The notes beneath the pieces were generated by a model. The model made no database searches, was not told the DNA's origin, and saw only the letters and a list, made by a program, of their open reading frames with translations. 64,000 nucleotides of DNA from Symsagittifera roscoffensis (taxonomy: Eukaryota; Xenacoelomorpha; Acoela; Convolutidae): positions 37,970,518 to 38,034,517 of the forward strand of contig NC_087062.1 in NCBI RefSeq assembly GCF_963678635.1, in the 5' to 3' direction. The position numbers and the translations under genes are program-made. Of this stretch, positions 54,018 through 63,500 are shown one piece after another. Numbering within the stretch: position 1 is the stretch's first letter; each line of letters starts with the position of its first letter.

Positions 54018-54470
54018 TTAGCATATGCTCAGATAGTATTTTTTATGTAAGTAAACCTCTATGTCAGTCTCTGAAAATATCACATGCACAAGAGCGTACA
54101 ACTCTCTCGGATGTAGCTTTCCCCTATTAGGATCGTATACTGGCAACGAGAGAGAGGTCACACCTCTCTCAACCAGGAAATCCCTAAGTCGAGTCAAGGC
54201 CAACACCAAGCTCTCCGGATTCACGTGTTGCCTATCAGTAGCTTTCGTAACCAAAAAACACAAATATTTCCCTGGTATCTGTGATGCAACAGGGGGTAAC
54301 GCTATCATTCCTCCTACACCCGGCCTCTGTTTCCATAAAAACTCGATATTCTTGTACTCTCTTTTAAAGTCGGCCGCTAGTGCTGTTTTAAAGCTTACGT
54401 CCGCAGTTATCGCTATGGCGCACGTGCGTTCCGTGAGTATGAAATCGCTGTCCGTTATAACGATATTGTT
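54018..54470 (-). other. Macrodomain-like C-terminal domain of the gypsy polyprotein
   Basis: About 150 residues that follow the OARD1/TARG1 macrodomain line: a CAIAITADVSFKTALAADFK segment (usual AHCIS.DC.MGAGIA..FK), GMIALPP, YLCFLVTKATD (usual Y.LITKK), NPESLVLALTRLRDFLVERG (usual TYENL..SL..L...C...G), then VTSLSLPVYDPNRGKL (usual V.S..MPRIGCGLD.L) and IEVYL. The Lys of the VTK strand is kept. Both glycine-rich loops that hold ADP-ribose (MGAGIA and RIGCGLD) are altered, so binding or hydrolysis of ADP-ribose is uncertain. Confidence 0.7.
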
Positions 54471-57400
54471 CGAATAGTGGTTCGGGAGATCAAAATACGA
54501 TTCAAAGATTCGTCCAAAAGGTGGTTTCTTAGCATTCTCGCCCTCTGTCTCTAGTTCTCCGGTTTCCCTTGCCGATTTCAATTTTTTTATTATGAGATTT
54601 TCGGTGTGGGTGAGTCCTACCCCCACTCCCCGGACAAAAATATCCATCGACGTCCCCGTCGATCGCCCAAAGTCTAGGAGACCGAGGTTGGATTGTGGAA
54701 CACGTAGAGGACCATCTGGGGCGACCCAGTTGGACTCGGTATTGTCATGACTGATGTATCTGACGCCATCTCTGTCGACGTCCTGAATCGTCAGGATCGT
54801 CTCTTTTGGATCTGTCGGCAGATCGTGGAGCCATTCGAGCACGCGCAAGTTTGTTAGTTCTTGCTCATGAGTCTGTTCCGCTTCTGGTTCGAACTCCACT
54901 TCCGGTTCTGATCGATCGTCGATCCAATCTTGATCCATATCGTTCACAAGGTCGATTTCTTTTAGGATTGCTACTTCGTCCAGCCCCACCAGCGAGTCTA
55001 TGACATCACTCACTACTATCCGGTCTACAACGAAGTCCTCGCCATACGGATTGTATTTCTTCTGGTTTTTTCCCCTCTTACTTTGGCGTGTCTCCATAGT
55101 GAGCGGAAAGTCAGGCTGTATTCCTTTGTCAATTTCGGTTTGTTCTGGGCAATCCCAGTCTTCTTCGGCATATGGTAGAGTTTCATCGTCCACCTCTACT
55201 CGCTCAGTCAACTCGAGATCCAGTGGTAGATCACAATTGTCCACCATCTCATTCCCGTCGTTCTTGTCGCGAGTACCCCTTTCATTCACTTCACAAGCAG
55301 GATCCACTATTAAATAGTCTCCCTCTTGCATGTCCGCTGGGATGCACCAATCCTCGGACGAGGCGTTGTGTGGTTTGATATTCTCGTAATGAGCCGCTCT
55401 TCCGGTGCTCAGCCGATAAAAACGACCTCCTTGATGCACCTCTGTTATCTGAAATGGACCACGCCATTTCTTTAATAGTTTCTTGGTTCCTTTTGGTGGA
55501 ACCACTTCCTGGAACACCCAGACGTAATCGCCAACTGAGTAGGCTTTTGCATCGGCTGTTCTTTTATCAAACCTCCTTTTTTGTCTAATTTGCGCCTGTT
55601 GCGTATTCCTCCTGCATAAGTCATTGAGGTCCTGTTGTCTTCTAATAACGTCCCGCACGTACGTTTGCGGTGCTGTCCTCTTCCCTTCATATTCAGGGTA
55701 GAAGAACGTTAACGGGAGTGCTTTTTCATGACCCGTGAGCATCATATGCGGACTTATTCCCGTGGTGGAATGCTCCGTGCTGTTGTAAGCACCCATCACT
55801 TGCGGTAAGTGCTTGTCCCAGTCATCCATGTAGCGTGAGCAGTAGACTCTCAACATGGATACCAGTGTGCGATTCTGCCTCTCGACTAGGCCATTCGTTT
55901 GCGGGTGATAAGTGGTCGAGTGGGCCTGCGCTACCTGCGACCTTTTCATTAACTCTTTCGTGAGATCACCTACGAATGCTTTGCCATTGTCAGATTGGAA
56001 CGTGATGGGGCAGCCATGCCTTGCTATCCACACGTTTATCAAATGATCGCACGTTTCTTCTGCCGATGCTGTCATGCAGGGTGCCGCCTCCGCATACTTC
56101 GTAAAATGGTCGATCATTACCAGCACCTGATTATAGCCCGTTGCTGTCATGCAGATTTTCTGGTGATCAATTTGCACCACTTCGTTGAAACCTGACGATT
56201 CTATTGACTGTAGGGGGAACCTTAGTTTCCTGGGATCCTTTGCCTGTTGACAAGACAGGCATGCGGCTATCCATTTCTCACAAGCCTTCTTCAACCCCGG
56301 CCATTCGAATCGTTTTTGTATCCTGTTATACACTTTGTCCACGCCTTGATGTCCCATCTGATCATGTGAGCGAAAGAGCAACTCAGTCTGGTACAACTGT
56401 GGTAACACTATTGAGTTGTATTTATAAAGGACCTTGTCCTCCTCCTTGCGCTTACAGGCTACGATTCCGTCCTTATTCAGGTACAACAAGTCTTTTCTCT
56501 TCAGGTAAAACTGCTTCAGGATTTTGTAGCTGTCTTCTTCCAAGTCTCCCTTGTCAGGTGCTCCATTCTCGATCCATCTTTTCAGACTGCTCGTCATTCT
56601 ATCATTTCGTTGAGCCCTCAGGAGATCCGACAGCCTGTACCTGGCTTTCAAATACGTCTTCACCACGTTCATTTGCCCACTCATTATCTCCGGAGCATGA
56701 GCATCGTCCATCAACTTGACACACCATATCTTTTTCAAAGGCGTCGCTTCTTGCACAGATGGTTCCAGATTGGTACGGACGACCGTACCATGTGGCAGCA
56801 ATCTGGTTGGGCGTTTTGAAACTGCTATCAGTTCGAGCTCGTCTGCGGCATTGTCTACCACAGTGCCCTCTTCATCTGAGGTGTATCTGTCCCTGTCTGG
56901 ATCCTGATGTATTTCCCGGTCCAGCCCACGCTGCTTCCAGTCTACCAATAAGGAGTGGATCGCAATCTCTGACACATCGGAATTGGAAGTTGTTTCAGAC
57001 GTGTTGTCCCAGGACTGGGGTCTCGAGTCACCACTTGAAACGACTGATTCCTCAACATCATATTCCAAGTTGTCTGAGATGTTTCTTGACTCCCCGGACA
57101 AAACTCTGTCCATCGGTCGCTTTGAACCCGACTCCCCAGACAAAATTCTGCCCCTAGGTGGTCTAGTCAACCTCTCCCCGGACAAGTCGTCCTGCACGGG
57201 CTCAAAGATGTCTGACTCATCAGAGGAGACGTCCTTGACTGGCTCGAAGGTGTCAGACTCCCCGGACATTGTCTCGTCCATGGACGAACAATCTGGGCTT
57301 GGCTCGTATTCCTCTTTTGCATCCGTGAAGTGCACTCTCCTCGTGAAGCTAGATTTCGATCTGATCCTGACTTCCTCAGTAGCTTGGTTTTGATTCGATG

Positions 57401-60400
57401 TTCCATATTCAGTGAACGAAGTTCTCAACAATACTTCTTTCGGCATCGAGGTCACCAGCTGGTTGACGATCGACCTGCAATCCCGTTCAACGCCTCGGCT
57501 GCGAATGGACACTGGCCTCTTCTCCGTTCTCTCGGTGACAGTCAACCTCTGCATGGTTTCCCTCCATTCACGATCATGCCTATCCACTTCCCTATCCAAC
57601 AAGTCACGGAGTTTTCCCATGACGTCCGGCGCCACGTTCACCGTCTTATTCAATAAAGCGATGCTGTTTATACCCAGCCTGGTCAGTTCTTGCTGTACCA
57701 AGTTGGATCGGACTAGCAGATCCAACGGAACGGGTTCGCCTCTGGCTAAAAGCTTTATCTCCGCAGCCGTCTCCACTGGAAGGTCAGGGTGTCCAGGTAT
57801 AGGATGTCCTGATTTGTCTAACCACCTAGTAAGTGGCAGCTCATCATAGGTTTCTTTGTCCAGAAAGGAAAACCCGTCTTTGATCTCTGATTGGTTAACT
57901 TGCTTCTCTTCGAGGCGCTCATAAAATTCTGTCTTTTTGCTGAGGCTATCTGCGTTCTGGTGCTTGTCACGGGTACGGTGCTCTATGATCATGTGGTATC
58001 CATCCAAGCGCACGATCCAACGACCAATGTAGCTCTGGTCCATCGAATAGGTTTTCAGCCAGGCAAGGGCACGATTGTCCACACGCAACTTGAAGGGAGC
58101 ACTCCCCAAGTAGGCCCTGTACTTTTCCACAAACGTGATCACAGCAAACATCTCCGCTTTTGGTGCGCCGTACTTCATCTCAGTGTCACTCAGGACTTTA
58201 CTTCCATAAGCTATCGGACGAAGAACCGTTCTCCCGTTCCACTCCTGCTCTTGGTGAAGTATGCCTGATATCGCAACCACTGATGCATCCGTGTCCAGCA
58301 CGAACATCCCCTTCTCCGTTGGCATGCCGAGGACCGGTGCCTCGCAAAGTTCGCGTTTGATGTTTTCAAATGAGACTTGTGCCTCATCAGTCCAGGTGAA
58401 CTTTTTGCCCTTATTTCTCATCAACTTCTGCATGGGGTATATTTTGTCAGCATACCCCTTGATGAACTCGCGATAATAATTGGCGAATCCCAGAAAACTC
58501 ATCAACTGTGTATCTGTTTTAGGTGCCTTCCAGGTCAGCACCGCTTCAACCGCTTCGGGATCTGGTCTCACTCCATGTTTGTCAACCAGGCGGCCCAGAT
58601 ACTTTATGGAATCTTTGAGGATTTCGCACTTAGAGGGTTTGCATTTCAGACCCGCCTGCTTCATGCAAGAAAACACCTCTTCCAACCTTTCGATGTGGTC
58701 TTCCAAGGTTGGTGTCGCGATCACTACATCATCGACATAACACATGATGAGATTCCCATACTTCTTAATAACGCTCGTGAGTGCCTGAGCCATCAGTCGC
58801 TGGAATGTGGCTGTCGCGTTGCACAATCCGAATGGCATCCTCTTCCACTGGAACAGTCCCAGCTCACAAGCGAAACCTGTTTTCTCTCGATCTTGCTTTC
58901 TGAGCGGCACTTGCCAGAATGCTGAGCCCAAATCCAACGTTGTGAAGAACTTGGCGTCTCCCAGCTTGGATAGGCTCTCATCGATGCGGGGAATCGGATA
59001 TGCGTCCTTTATAGTCACTGCGTTCAGATAACGGAAATCGCAACAAAATCTGAGTTGTCCCCCTTTCTTTTTTGCCATGACCACGCCACAAGCCCATGGG
59101 GACTTCGACGGCTCGATCATGTCGTACTCCATTAACATCTCGATTTCCTTCCTACACGCTTCTGACTTGTTTGGGGTCATTCTTCTCGCCCCTTCCCTAT
59201 GAGGTACCGAGCCCTCTTCTATCTCAATCTCGTGCTCTACAAAATTGCAACAACCTATGTCGGCCTTATGTTTCGAAAAAACGTCTGCGTTCCGATTTAG
59301 CACCGCCCTGAGCGAATCTAGTTCCTTGTCGGATATTTTACCCTTCAGATGCTCTATCTCAGGTAGGACAGGCCTATTCGCTGCTAACTCTGCTTCCGTC
59401 GGTCTCTCAGGAAAGTTGGAACAACTAGACAGCCCATCATCTGTTTCCGACTTCATTGAAAACAATTTCCTAGAAGATTTCAATTCAATTACTCTTTTCA
59501 TTATACATTCTTGGTTCGCATGTAATGGACACTTAGTTACATCAAACTTCTTCAAGTTCTCCACACTCAGAAAGTCTGTGTTCAGAGGCAAAGCGTAGCC
59601 AAGTTTCTTTCCCCTCTGTATTGTCACTGTTGTTGCCTCTGTGTTCAATAACACACTCACACACAGTCCGCTCTGAGTGAGCGAGAAGCTTCTTCCTAAA
59701 ATAGCCGAGCTTTTACTGTTTGGATTTGGTACCAGACACACCTGTCTGTCATTGCTGAGTTCATTCAAGTTCCTCATCCTAAACGTTGCTATTACGGCTT
59801 GGTTCGGTTTTAATCTAACTTTTCGATCCAGAAAAATCGGCACCTTGGCCTGATTAATTAAGATCTTATTAAGGGGTCTTTTCTCATACTTTCTTTCAGG
59901 ATCCCTGATCCTAATCAATCCGTCATTGAGATCTATCGTGACGTCAAAGTTGCGAACGAAATCCCTTCCTAGGATGAACTGGTCGGATTCGTCCAAATTC
60001 TCTACTACTAGGAAGCTCATCCAAAGATGTCTCCCTCCGAGCTGCAGTGAGATGATCGGGGTTCGCCCGGTGACATAGATCGCTCCCTGATTGGCAGCTG
60101 CCAACCTGATGTTTGTCGGTATGAGATCCGACCTCTCAAAACCCATGTCGGTCCAAGTTTTGACTGGCATGACACTGACTACTGCTCCCGTGTCTAGCAG
60201 TCCCTTTACTGAAAGCTGTCTGCCTTGCACGTCCAGAACGTGTGCGGCCAGATCTGCCTCGCAACCAATATGCACAGCATCTTGCTCGAGCATCGCGTTG
60301 TGTCCGATTCGTCTGACCTTCAGTTCCTCTTGACCAATGTATATCCGGCCAACCTGATCGTTCGCATCAGTTATGTGAGCTTTCGTGTAGATATTGATGC

Positions 60401-63400
60401 CATCCACGTTCATCAGAATCGGGTAAGGGCCATGGACATCGATATAATGTCCGTCCACTTTCATCAGCCTCGGACCTCCCGTTGTGAGCAGCGCTCGCAC
60501 TGCCCTGGAGTCCAGTTTGGGATCCTTCTCCTTCAGGTAGTCGGCATAGATGTCCAGGTGGACCAGTGTAATCTCGGATGGCTCGCTCAGGTTCTTGACC
60601 ACCTGGTGCCCTGCGACTGAGATGATAGACATTATTTTGGTCCCTGCCTTCGTCATGCCGAAAGTCTTGCCAGATATAACGTTCAGTTTTAGTCCCTGTT
60701 TCTTGGGCTCTTTTTCATCTTCTGCTCTTGTCGTCTTACTCAGGACATTAAGACTTTCCCGAAGATCTGTGCTCTCCAGCTCCGACCTTACCCATTGCTC
60801 CACTTCTTTCGTGGCAAGGTCCTGTTTGACATTCTGCAGCGCTGTCCTTGCCGCCAGGCCGTAATCCACCTTGAGTGGACTAGACGACTCTGCTTCGAGG
60901 TTCGAGGCTACCACCTCGTCAGGCCATGTCTTAACCTTTTTGGTCGCAAAGGTGCTCGGTGTCGTTTCCTTTCTCCGAGATTCAGCCTCGTTCATCAGAC
61001 GTGCTCGACTGGCCTTGACACCCGAAAGCGCCTCTTCGTGGCGGGGATGTTTCGCGTCCGCTACTGCGTCCCAAAATTGAGTACAATCCGACTTGAAGTG
61101 TCCCTCCAAATTACAGAAGAAACACCTCGGACCATATTTCATGATGAGCCCTCTCACGTACTCTTCATGATCCTCGTCGGTCGCGTCAGCGTCCTCGAGA
61201 AAGTAGCCTATGGCCTTCATGTTCTGTTTGTATGCAGAACACGCAGAAACGTGATGGTCCATCGAACCACAATTCGCACACGACCTCCTCTTGTCCATGT
61301 CATCGCGAGGTTTGTACCAACTGGAATTCGCACCAGTGTTTGTCCCGCTATAGTTGCCATAATTGCTGTAACGGTTTTGCGCCCTCGGTTTTATCAGTAA
61401 ATACTCGCGTGACTTCATACGCAAGTCGTCGGGCGTCGGGACCTGGTCAAGCGACAGGGTGAAGTGAGTGGCCAACATCGTCTTCAACTCCTCACTCCTT
61501 ACACCATCCATGAACTTCGAAGCGATCGCCAAGTTTCGTTCGGATATTCTCTCATCCGGGTTGCTCCTCCTCCTGAGCAATTCAAGGTCGTCCAAGAATT
61601 TATCTATTGATTCTTCATCTCTCTGACGCCTCTTCTCGAACTTCACCATGGCCTGGTGCCCTTGTACTCCAGAGCCGAAACGATTCAGCAGGATGTCGAA
61701 TATCTTGCGAGCGCTATCCCTCTCATTGGCTCTTTTCGCCATTACACAATTTAGTGCAGTACCCCCCAAGTTGCTCGTCAGCGCGCTGCACTCTTGTTTC
61801 TTGGAGAGATTCTCTTCCTCAAAGTGTAACTTCATCACCTCTATCCAAGTATCAATGCAGCCGTCCGACTCGTCTTTATATGACTTTGGCTTTTTCAGTG
61901 TTCTTCTTGACCTCTCTCCTCTCTCGGTTGACTTCGAGAGCTTGGTGATGAATGTTTCAAGAGATCTGTTCAGAGGCTCAAACATCGAGGCATACATCGT
62001 TGTGTCTTGTGAGACTGTAGTCAGATCTGGTACTGAACTGACTTGTGGCACGGTTGGCAATCTTGTCTCCGGGGTGGCATCTGCCTCCGGTGGGACTGGA
62101 TTTGTCCAGCCAGGCCTCTGCGGGGCTGCCCTTGGCCGCTCCTTGTTTCTATGTTCGTAGTTCGTTCTCGAGCCTTGCTGGGCTCTGGCACTGTTGCCCG
62201 TACCATCTCCAACATTCGCATGGCGTGAGCGCTCCCTTGAGTTGGAATGCTCCTGCCAACTATTCCCATTCAGGATCGCGTCAAGCTTCCGCATCATCAA
62301 GTCAGATTTGGCGTCCAACCTCCTTTCCAGGCCAGTCATCGTTTGGGCGTAGGTATTATCATGATCATTCAACAATCGCTCGATCTCTCTTGTCATCCTA
62401 GCCTCTCTTTCCTCTGACTCTTTGTTTACCTGTGCCAGGCTCTCGGCCAGGCATTGATCGGTGTCACGAATCAATCGAGCCTGATCAAACCTCGCCTGCG
62501 ACTTCACGTGCGTTAGCTCATCTTTCAAATTCTCTCGACCATGGTGAGCTCTCTCGTCAACTTGATCTATCCTCTTAGTCATGTCTCGCCTCAATTCATC
62601 CAGGCCATTCATCACACCAGCGAACATATCACTTATGTCACCAGCTGCCCCCAATGGCGGGGTTAGCCCCAGAGAAGACGAGGTCAGCTGCGGCGGTAGC
62701 CTAGTACTCGATGACGCACCGTCCTTTTGCTTGTGCATTGACGTCATTAGTCTGTCAAACGTTGATGATGCTCCCATCGTTATCCCATCTGACATGGGTC
62801 TGGTCGGCGAGACTGATGACGCCTTCCTGCTCTTCTCGTTCCTTGGGCACGGTGTGAAGTTCACATCCGGATGGGTTATCTCCGGGTAGTCATCACTGGA
62901 AGTCAAACCTACGGTTGGTAGTGACGCCATGCGTTCGTCGTACAAGGACTTCCAACTCTTCTTGGCCTTCGAGAACGTCTGCTCTTTACCCGGACTCATA
63001 CTTGACATCATCGCGTTGTTACTCTGTTTGGCCAAGGATGAGTGTGCACTTGTCAGATGTGAAGGTTCCCTTCTCCATTTATAGCTCTTAGTCTCTGACT
63101 TGGACATTCCCCTGTACAACACCTCCTCCCGAGATTCGACCTCGGAACGCTCCGAGGTCTCCTCTGTCCTCTCGACTTCCTCTCGTTCGAGGACCCCGTC
63201 TGGCTCAAAGTCGGGTCGAATGAGCGTTCGCTCCCCTTCGTCAAAGGGATCCACCGGCGTTTCGCTCGCAGGCTCGGCCTCGGCGCTCCGCCCTTGATTG
63301 CCATCAAGGTTTTTCTCGCTCCTTAGTCTCATTTCGATCACTGAAAGATCAGGTTGACCTTTAGTCGATTCGTCTTCAGCAAACGCGTCGGAAGCGCTGC

Positions 63401-63500
63401 TAAACGAGGTTTGGCTACGCCTAGTTCTAAATTTCCGCGTGCTTCCCTTGCTTAGCCTGGGAATTTTAGTAGTCGATCCTAACGAGTCCCTGCGCTGCAT
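54018..63500 (-). CDS. Ty3/gypsy-type Gag-Pol polyprotein with C-terminal macrodomain-like domain (3160 residues)
   Basis: One uninterrupted frame from ATG 63500. Parts: long Ser/Glu-rich N-terminus with a coiled coil (about 310-430); Gag capsid region (about 530-700, IDTWIEVMKLHFEEE); two zinc knuckles CANCGSMDHHVSAC and CFFCNLEGHFKSDC (about 743-800); aspartic protease LLDTGAVVSVM (about 1100); RT with LRFCCDFRYLN, TLDLGSAFWQV, MPFGLCNA and catalytic YVDD (about 1587); RNase H (LDTDAS, RVDNRAL, NADSLSKK); an acidic linker with SGES repeats (about 2060-2260); integrase zinc region H-x5-H..CLSCQ, then catalytic D (QIDHQ, about 2445), D (QSDNGKAF) and E (NGLVERQNR), and a chromo/GPY-type tail; an acidic stretch; and a macrodomain-like end (about 3010-3160). 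Gag and Pol are in one frame. Intact catalytic residues suggest recent activity. Confidence 0.95.
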   Translation of the reverse strand: MQRRDSLGSTTKIPRLSKGSTRKFRTRRSQTSFSSASDAFAEDESTKGQPDLSVIEMRLRSEKNLDGNQGRSAEAEPASETPVDPFDEGERTLIRPDFEPDGVLEREEVERTEETSERSEVESREEVLYRGMSKSETKSYKWRREPSHLTSAHSSLAKQSNNAMMSSMSPGKEQTFSKAKKSWKSLYDERMASLPTVGLTSSDDYPEITHPDVNFTPCPRNEKSRKASSVSPTRPMSDGITMGASSTFDRLMTSMHKQKDGASSSTRLPPQLTSSSLGLTPPLGAAGDISDMFAGVMNGLDELRRDMTKRIDQVDERAHHGRENLKDELTHVKSQARFDQARLIRDTDQCLAESLAQVNKESEEREARMTREIERLLNDHDNTYAQTMTGLERRLDAKSDLMMRKLDAILNGNSWQEHSNSRERSRHANVGDGTGNSARAQQGSRTNYEHRNKERPRAAPQRPGWTNPVPPEADATPETRLPTVPQVSSVPDLTTVSQDTTMYASMFEPLNRSLETFITKLSKSTERGERSRRTLKKPKSYKDESDGCIDTWIEVMKLHFEEENLSKKQECSALTSNLGGTALNCVMAKRANERDSARKIFDILLNRFGSGVQGHQAMVKFEKRRQRDEESIDKFLDDLELLRRRSNPDERISERNLAIASKFMDGVRSEELKTMLATHFTLSLDQVPTPDDLRMKSREYLLIKPRAQNRYSNYGNYSGTNTGANSSWYKPRDDMDKRRSCANCGSMDHHVSACSAYKQNMKAIGYFLEDADATDEDHEEYVRGLIMKYGPRCFFCNLEGHFKSDCTQFWDAVADAKHPRHEEALSGVKASRARLMNEAESRRKETTPSTFATKKVKTWPDEVVASNLEAESSSPLKVDYGLAARTALQNVKQDLATKEVEQWVRSELESTDLRESLNVLSKTTRAEDEKEPKKQGLKLNVISGKTFGMTKAGTKIMSIISVAGHQVVKNLSEPSEITLVHLDIYADYLKEKDPKLDSRAVRALLTTGGPRLMKVDGHYIDVHGPYPILMNVDGINIYTKAHITDANDQVGRIYIGQEELKVRRIGHNAMLEQDAVHIGCEADLAAHVLDVQGRQLSVKGLLDTGAVVSVMPVKTWTDMGFERSDLIPTNIRLAAANQGAIYVTGRTPIISLQLGGRHLWMSFLVVENLDESDQFILGRDFVRNFDVTIDLNDGLIRIRDPERKYEKRPLNKILINQAKVPIFLDRKVRLKPNQAVIATFRMRNLNELSNDRQVCLVPNPNSKSSAILGRSFSLTQSGLCVSVLLNTEATTVTIQRGKKLGYALPLNTDFLSVENLKKFDVTKCPLHANQECIMKRVIELKSSRKLFSMKSETDDGLSSCSNFPERPTEAELAANRPVLPEIEHLKGKISDKELDSLRAVLNRNADVFSKHKADIGCCNFVEHEIEIEEGSVPHREGARRMTPNKSEACRKEIEMLMEYDMIEPSKSPWACGVVMAKKKGGQLRFCCDFRYLNAVTIKDAYPIPRIDESLSKLGDAKFFTTLDLGSAFWQVPLRKQDREKTGFACELGLFQWKRMPFGLCNATATFQRLMAQALTSVIKKYGNLIMCYVDDVVIATPTLEDHIERLEEVFSCMKQAGLKCKPSKCEILKDSIKYLGRLVDKHGVRPDPEAVEAVLTWKAPKTDTQLMSFLGFANYYREFIKGYADKIYPMQKLMRNKGKKFTWTDEAQVSFENIKRELCEAPVLGMPTEKGMFVLDTDASVVAISGILHQEQEWNGRTVLRPIAYGSKVLSDTEMKYGAPKAEMFAVITFVEKYRAYLGSAPFKLRVDNRALAWLKTYSMDQSYIGRWIVRLDGYHMIIEHRTRDKHQNADSLSKKTEFYERLEEKQVNQSEIKDGFSFLDKETYDELPLTRWLDKSGHPIPGHPDLPVETAAEIKLLARGEPVPLDLLVRSNLVQQELTRLGINSIALLNKTVNVAPDVMGKLRDLLDREVDRHDREWRETMQRLTVTERTEKRPVSIRSRGVERDCRSIVNQLVTSMPKEVLLRTSFTEYGTSNQNQATEEVRIRSKSSFTRRVHFTDAKEEYEPSPDCSSMDETMSGESDTFEPVKDVSSDESDIFEPVQDDLSGERLTRPPRGRILSGESGSKRPMDRVLSGESRNISDNLEYDVEESVVSSGDSRPQSWDNTSETTSNSDVSEIAIHSLLVDWKQRGLDREIHQDPDRDRYTSDEEGTVVDNAADELELIAVSKRPTRLLPHGTVVRTNLEPSVQEATPLKKIWCVKLMDDAHAPEIMSGQMNVVKTYLKARYRLSDLLRAQRNDRMTSSLKRWIENGAPDKGDLEEDSYKILKQFYLKRKDLLYLNKDGIVACKRKEEDKVLYKYNSIVLPQLYQTELLFRSHDQMGHQGVDKVYNRIQKRFEWPGLKKACEKWIAACLSCQQAKDPRKLRFPLQSIESSGFNEVVQIDHQKICMTATGYNQVLVMIDHFTKYAEAAPCMTASAEETCDHLINVWIARHGCPITFQSDNGKAFVGDLTKELMKRSQVAQAHSTTYHPQTNGLVERQNRTLVSMLRVYCSRYMDDWDKHLPQVMGAYNSTEHSTTGISPHMMLTGHEKALPLTFFYPEYEGKRTAPQTYVRDVIRRQQDLNDLCRRNTQQAQIRQKRRFDKRTADAKAYSVGDYVWVFQEVVPPKGTKKLLKKWRGPFQITEVHQGGRFYRLSTGRAAHYENIKPHNASSEDWCIPADMQEGDYLIVDPACEVNERGTRDKNDGNEMVDNCDLPLDLELTERVEVDDETLPYAEEDWDCPEQTEIDKGIQPDFPLTMETRQSKRGKNQKKYNPYGEDFVVDRIVVSDVIDSLVGLDEVAILKEIDLVNDMDQDWIDDRSEPEVEFEPEAEQTHEQELTNLRVLEWLHDLPTDPKETILTIQDVDRDGVRYISHDNTESNWVAPDGPLRVPQSNLGLLDFGRSTGTSMDIFVRGVGVGLTHTENLIIKKLKSARETGELETEGENAKKPPFGRIFESYFDLPNHYSNNIVITDSDFILTERTCAIAITADVSFKTALAADFKREYKNIEFLWKQRPGVGGMIALPPVASQIPGKYLCFLVTKATDRQHVNPESLVLALTRLRDFLVERGVTSLSLPVYDPNRGKLHPRELYALVHVIFSETDIEVYLHKKYYLSIC
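57085..57290 (-). repeat. Short tandem peptide repeat (SGES) in the Pol linker
   Basis: The DNA string CTCCCCGGACA (minus TGTCCGGGGAG) and variants occur five or six times, about 50-60 bases apart, giving M/L-SGES or SDES units (MSGESDTFEP, SSDESDIFEP, LSGER, LSGESGSKRP, LSGESRN). The linker joins RNase H and integrase. Confidence 0.8.

Noticed and set aside
53218-63297. Many plus-strand ORFs of 60-200 codons
   Set aside because: They are antisense shadows of the GC-richer gypsy ORFs and have no independent motifs.
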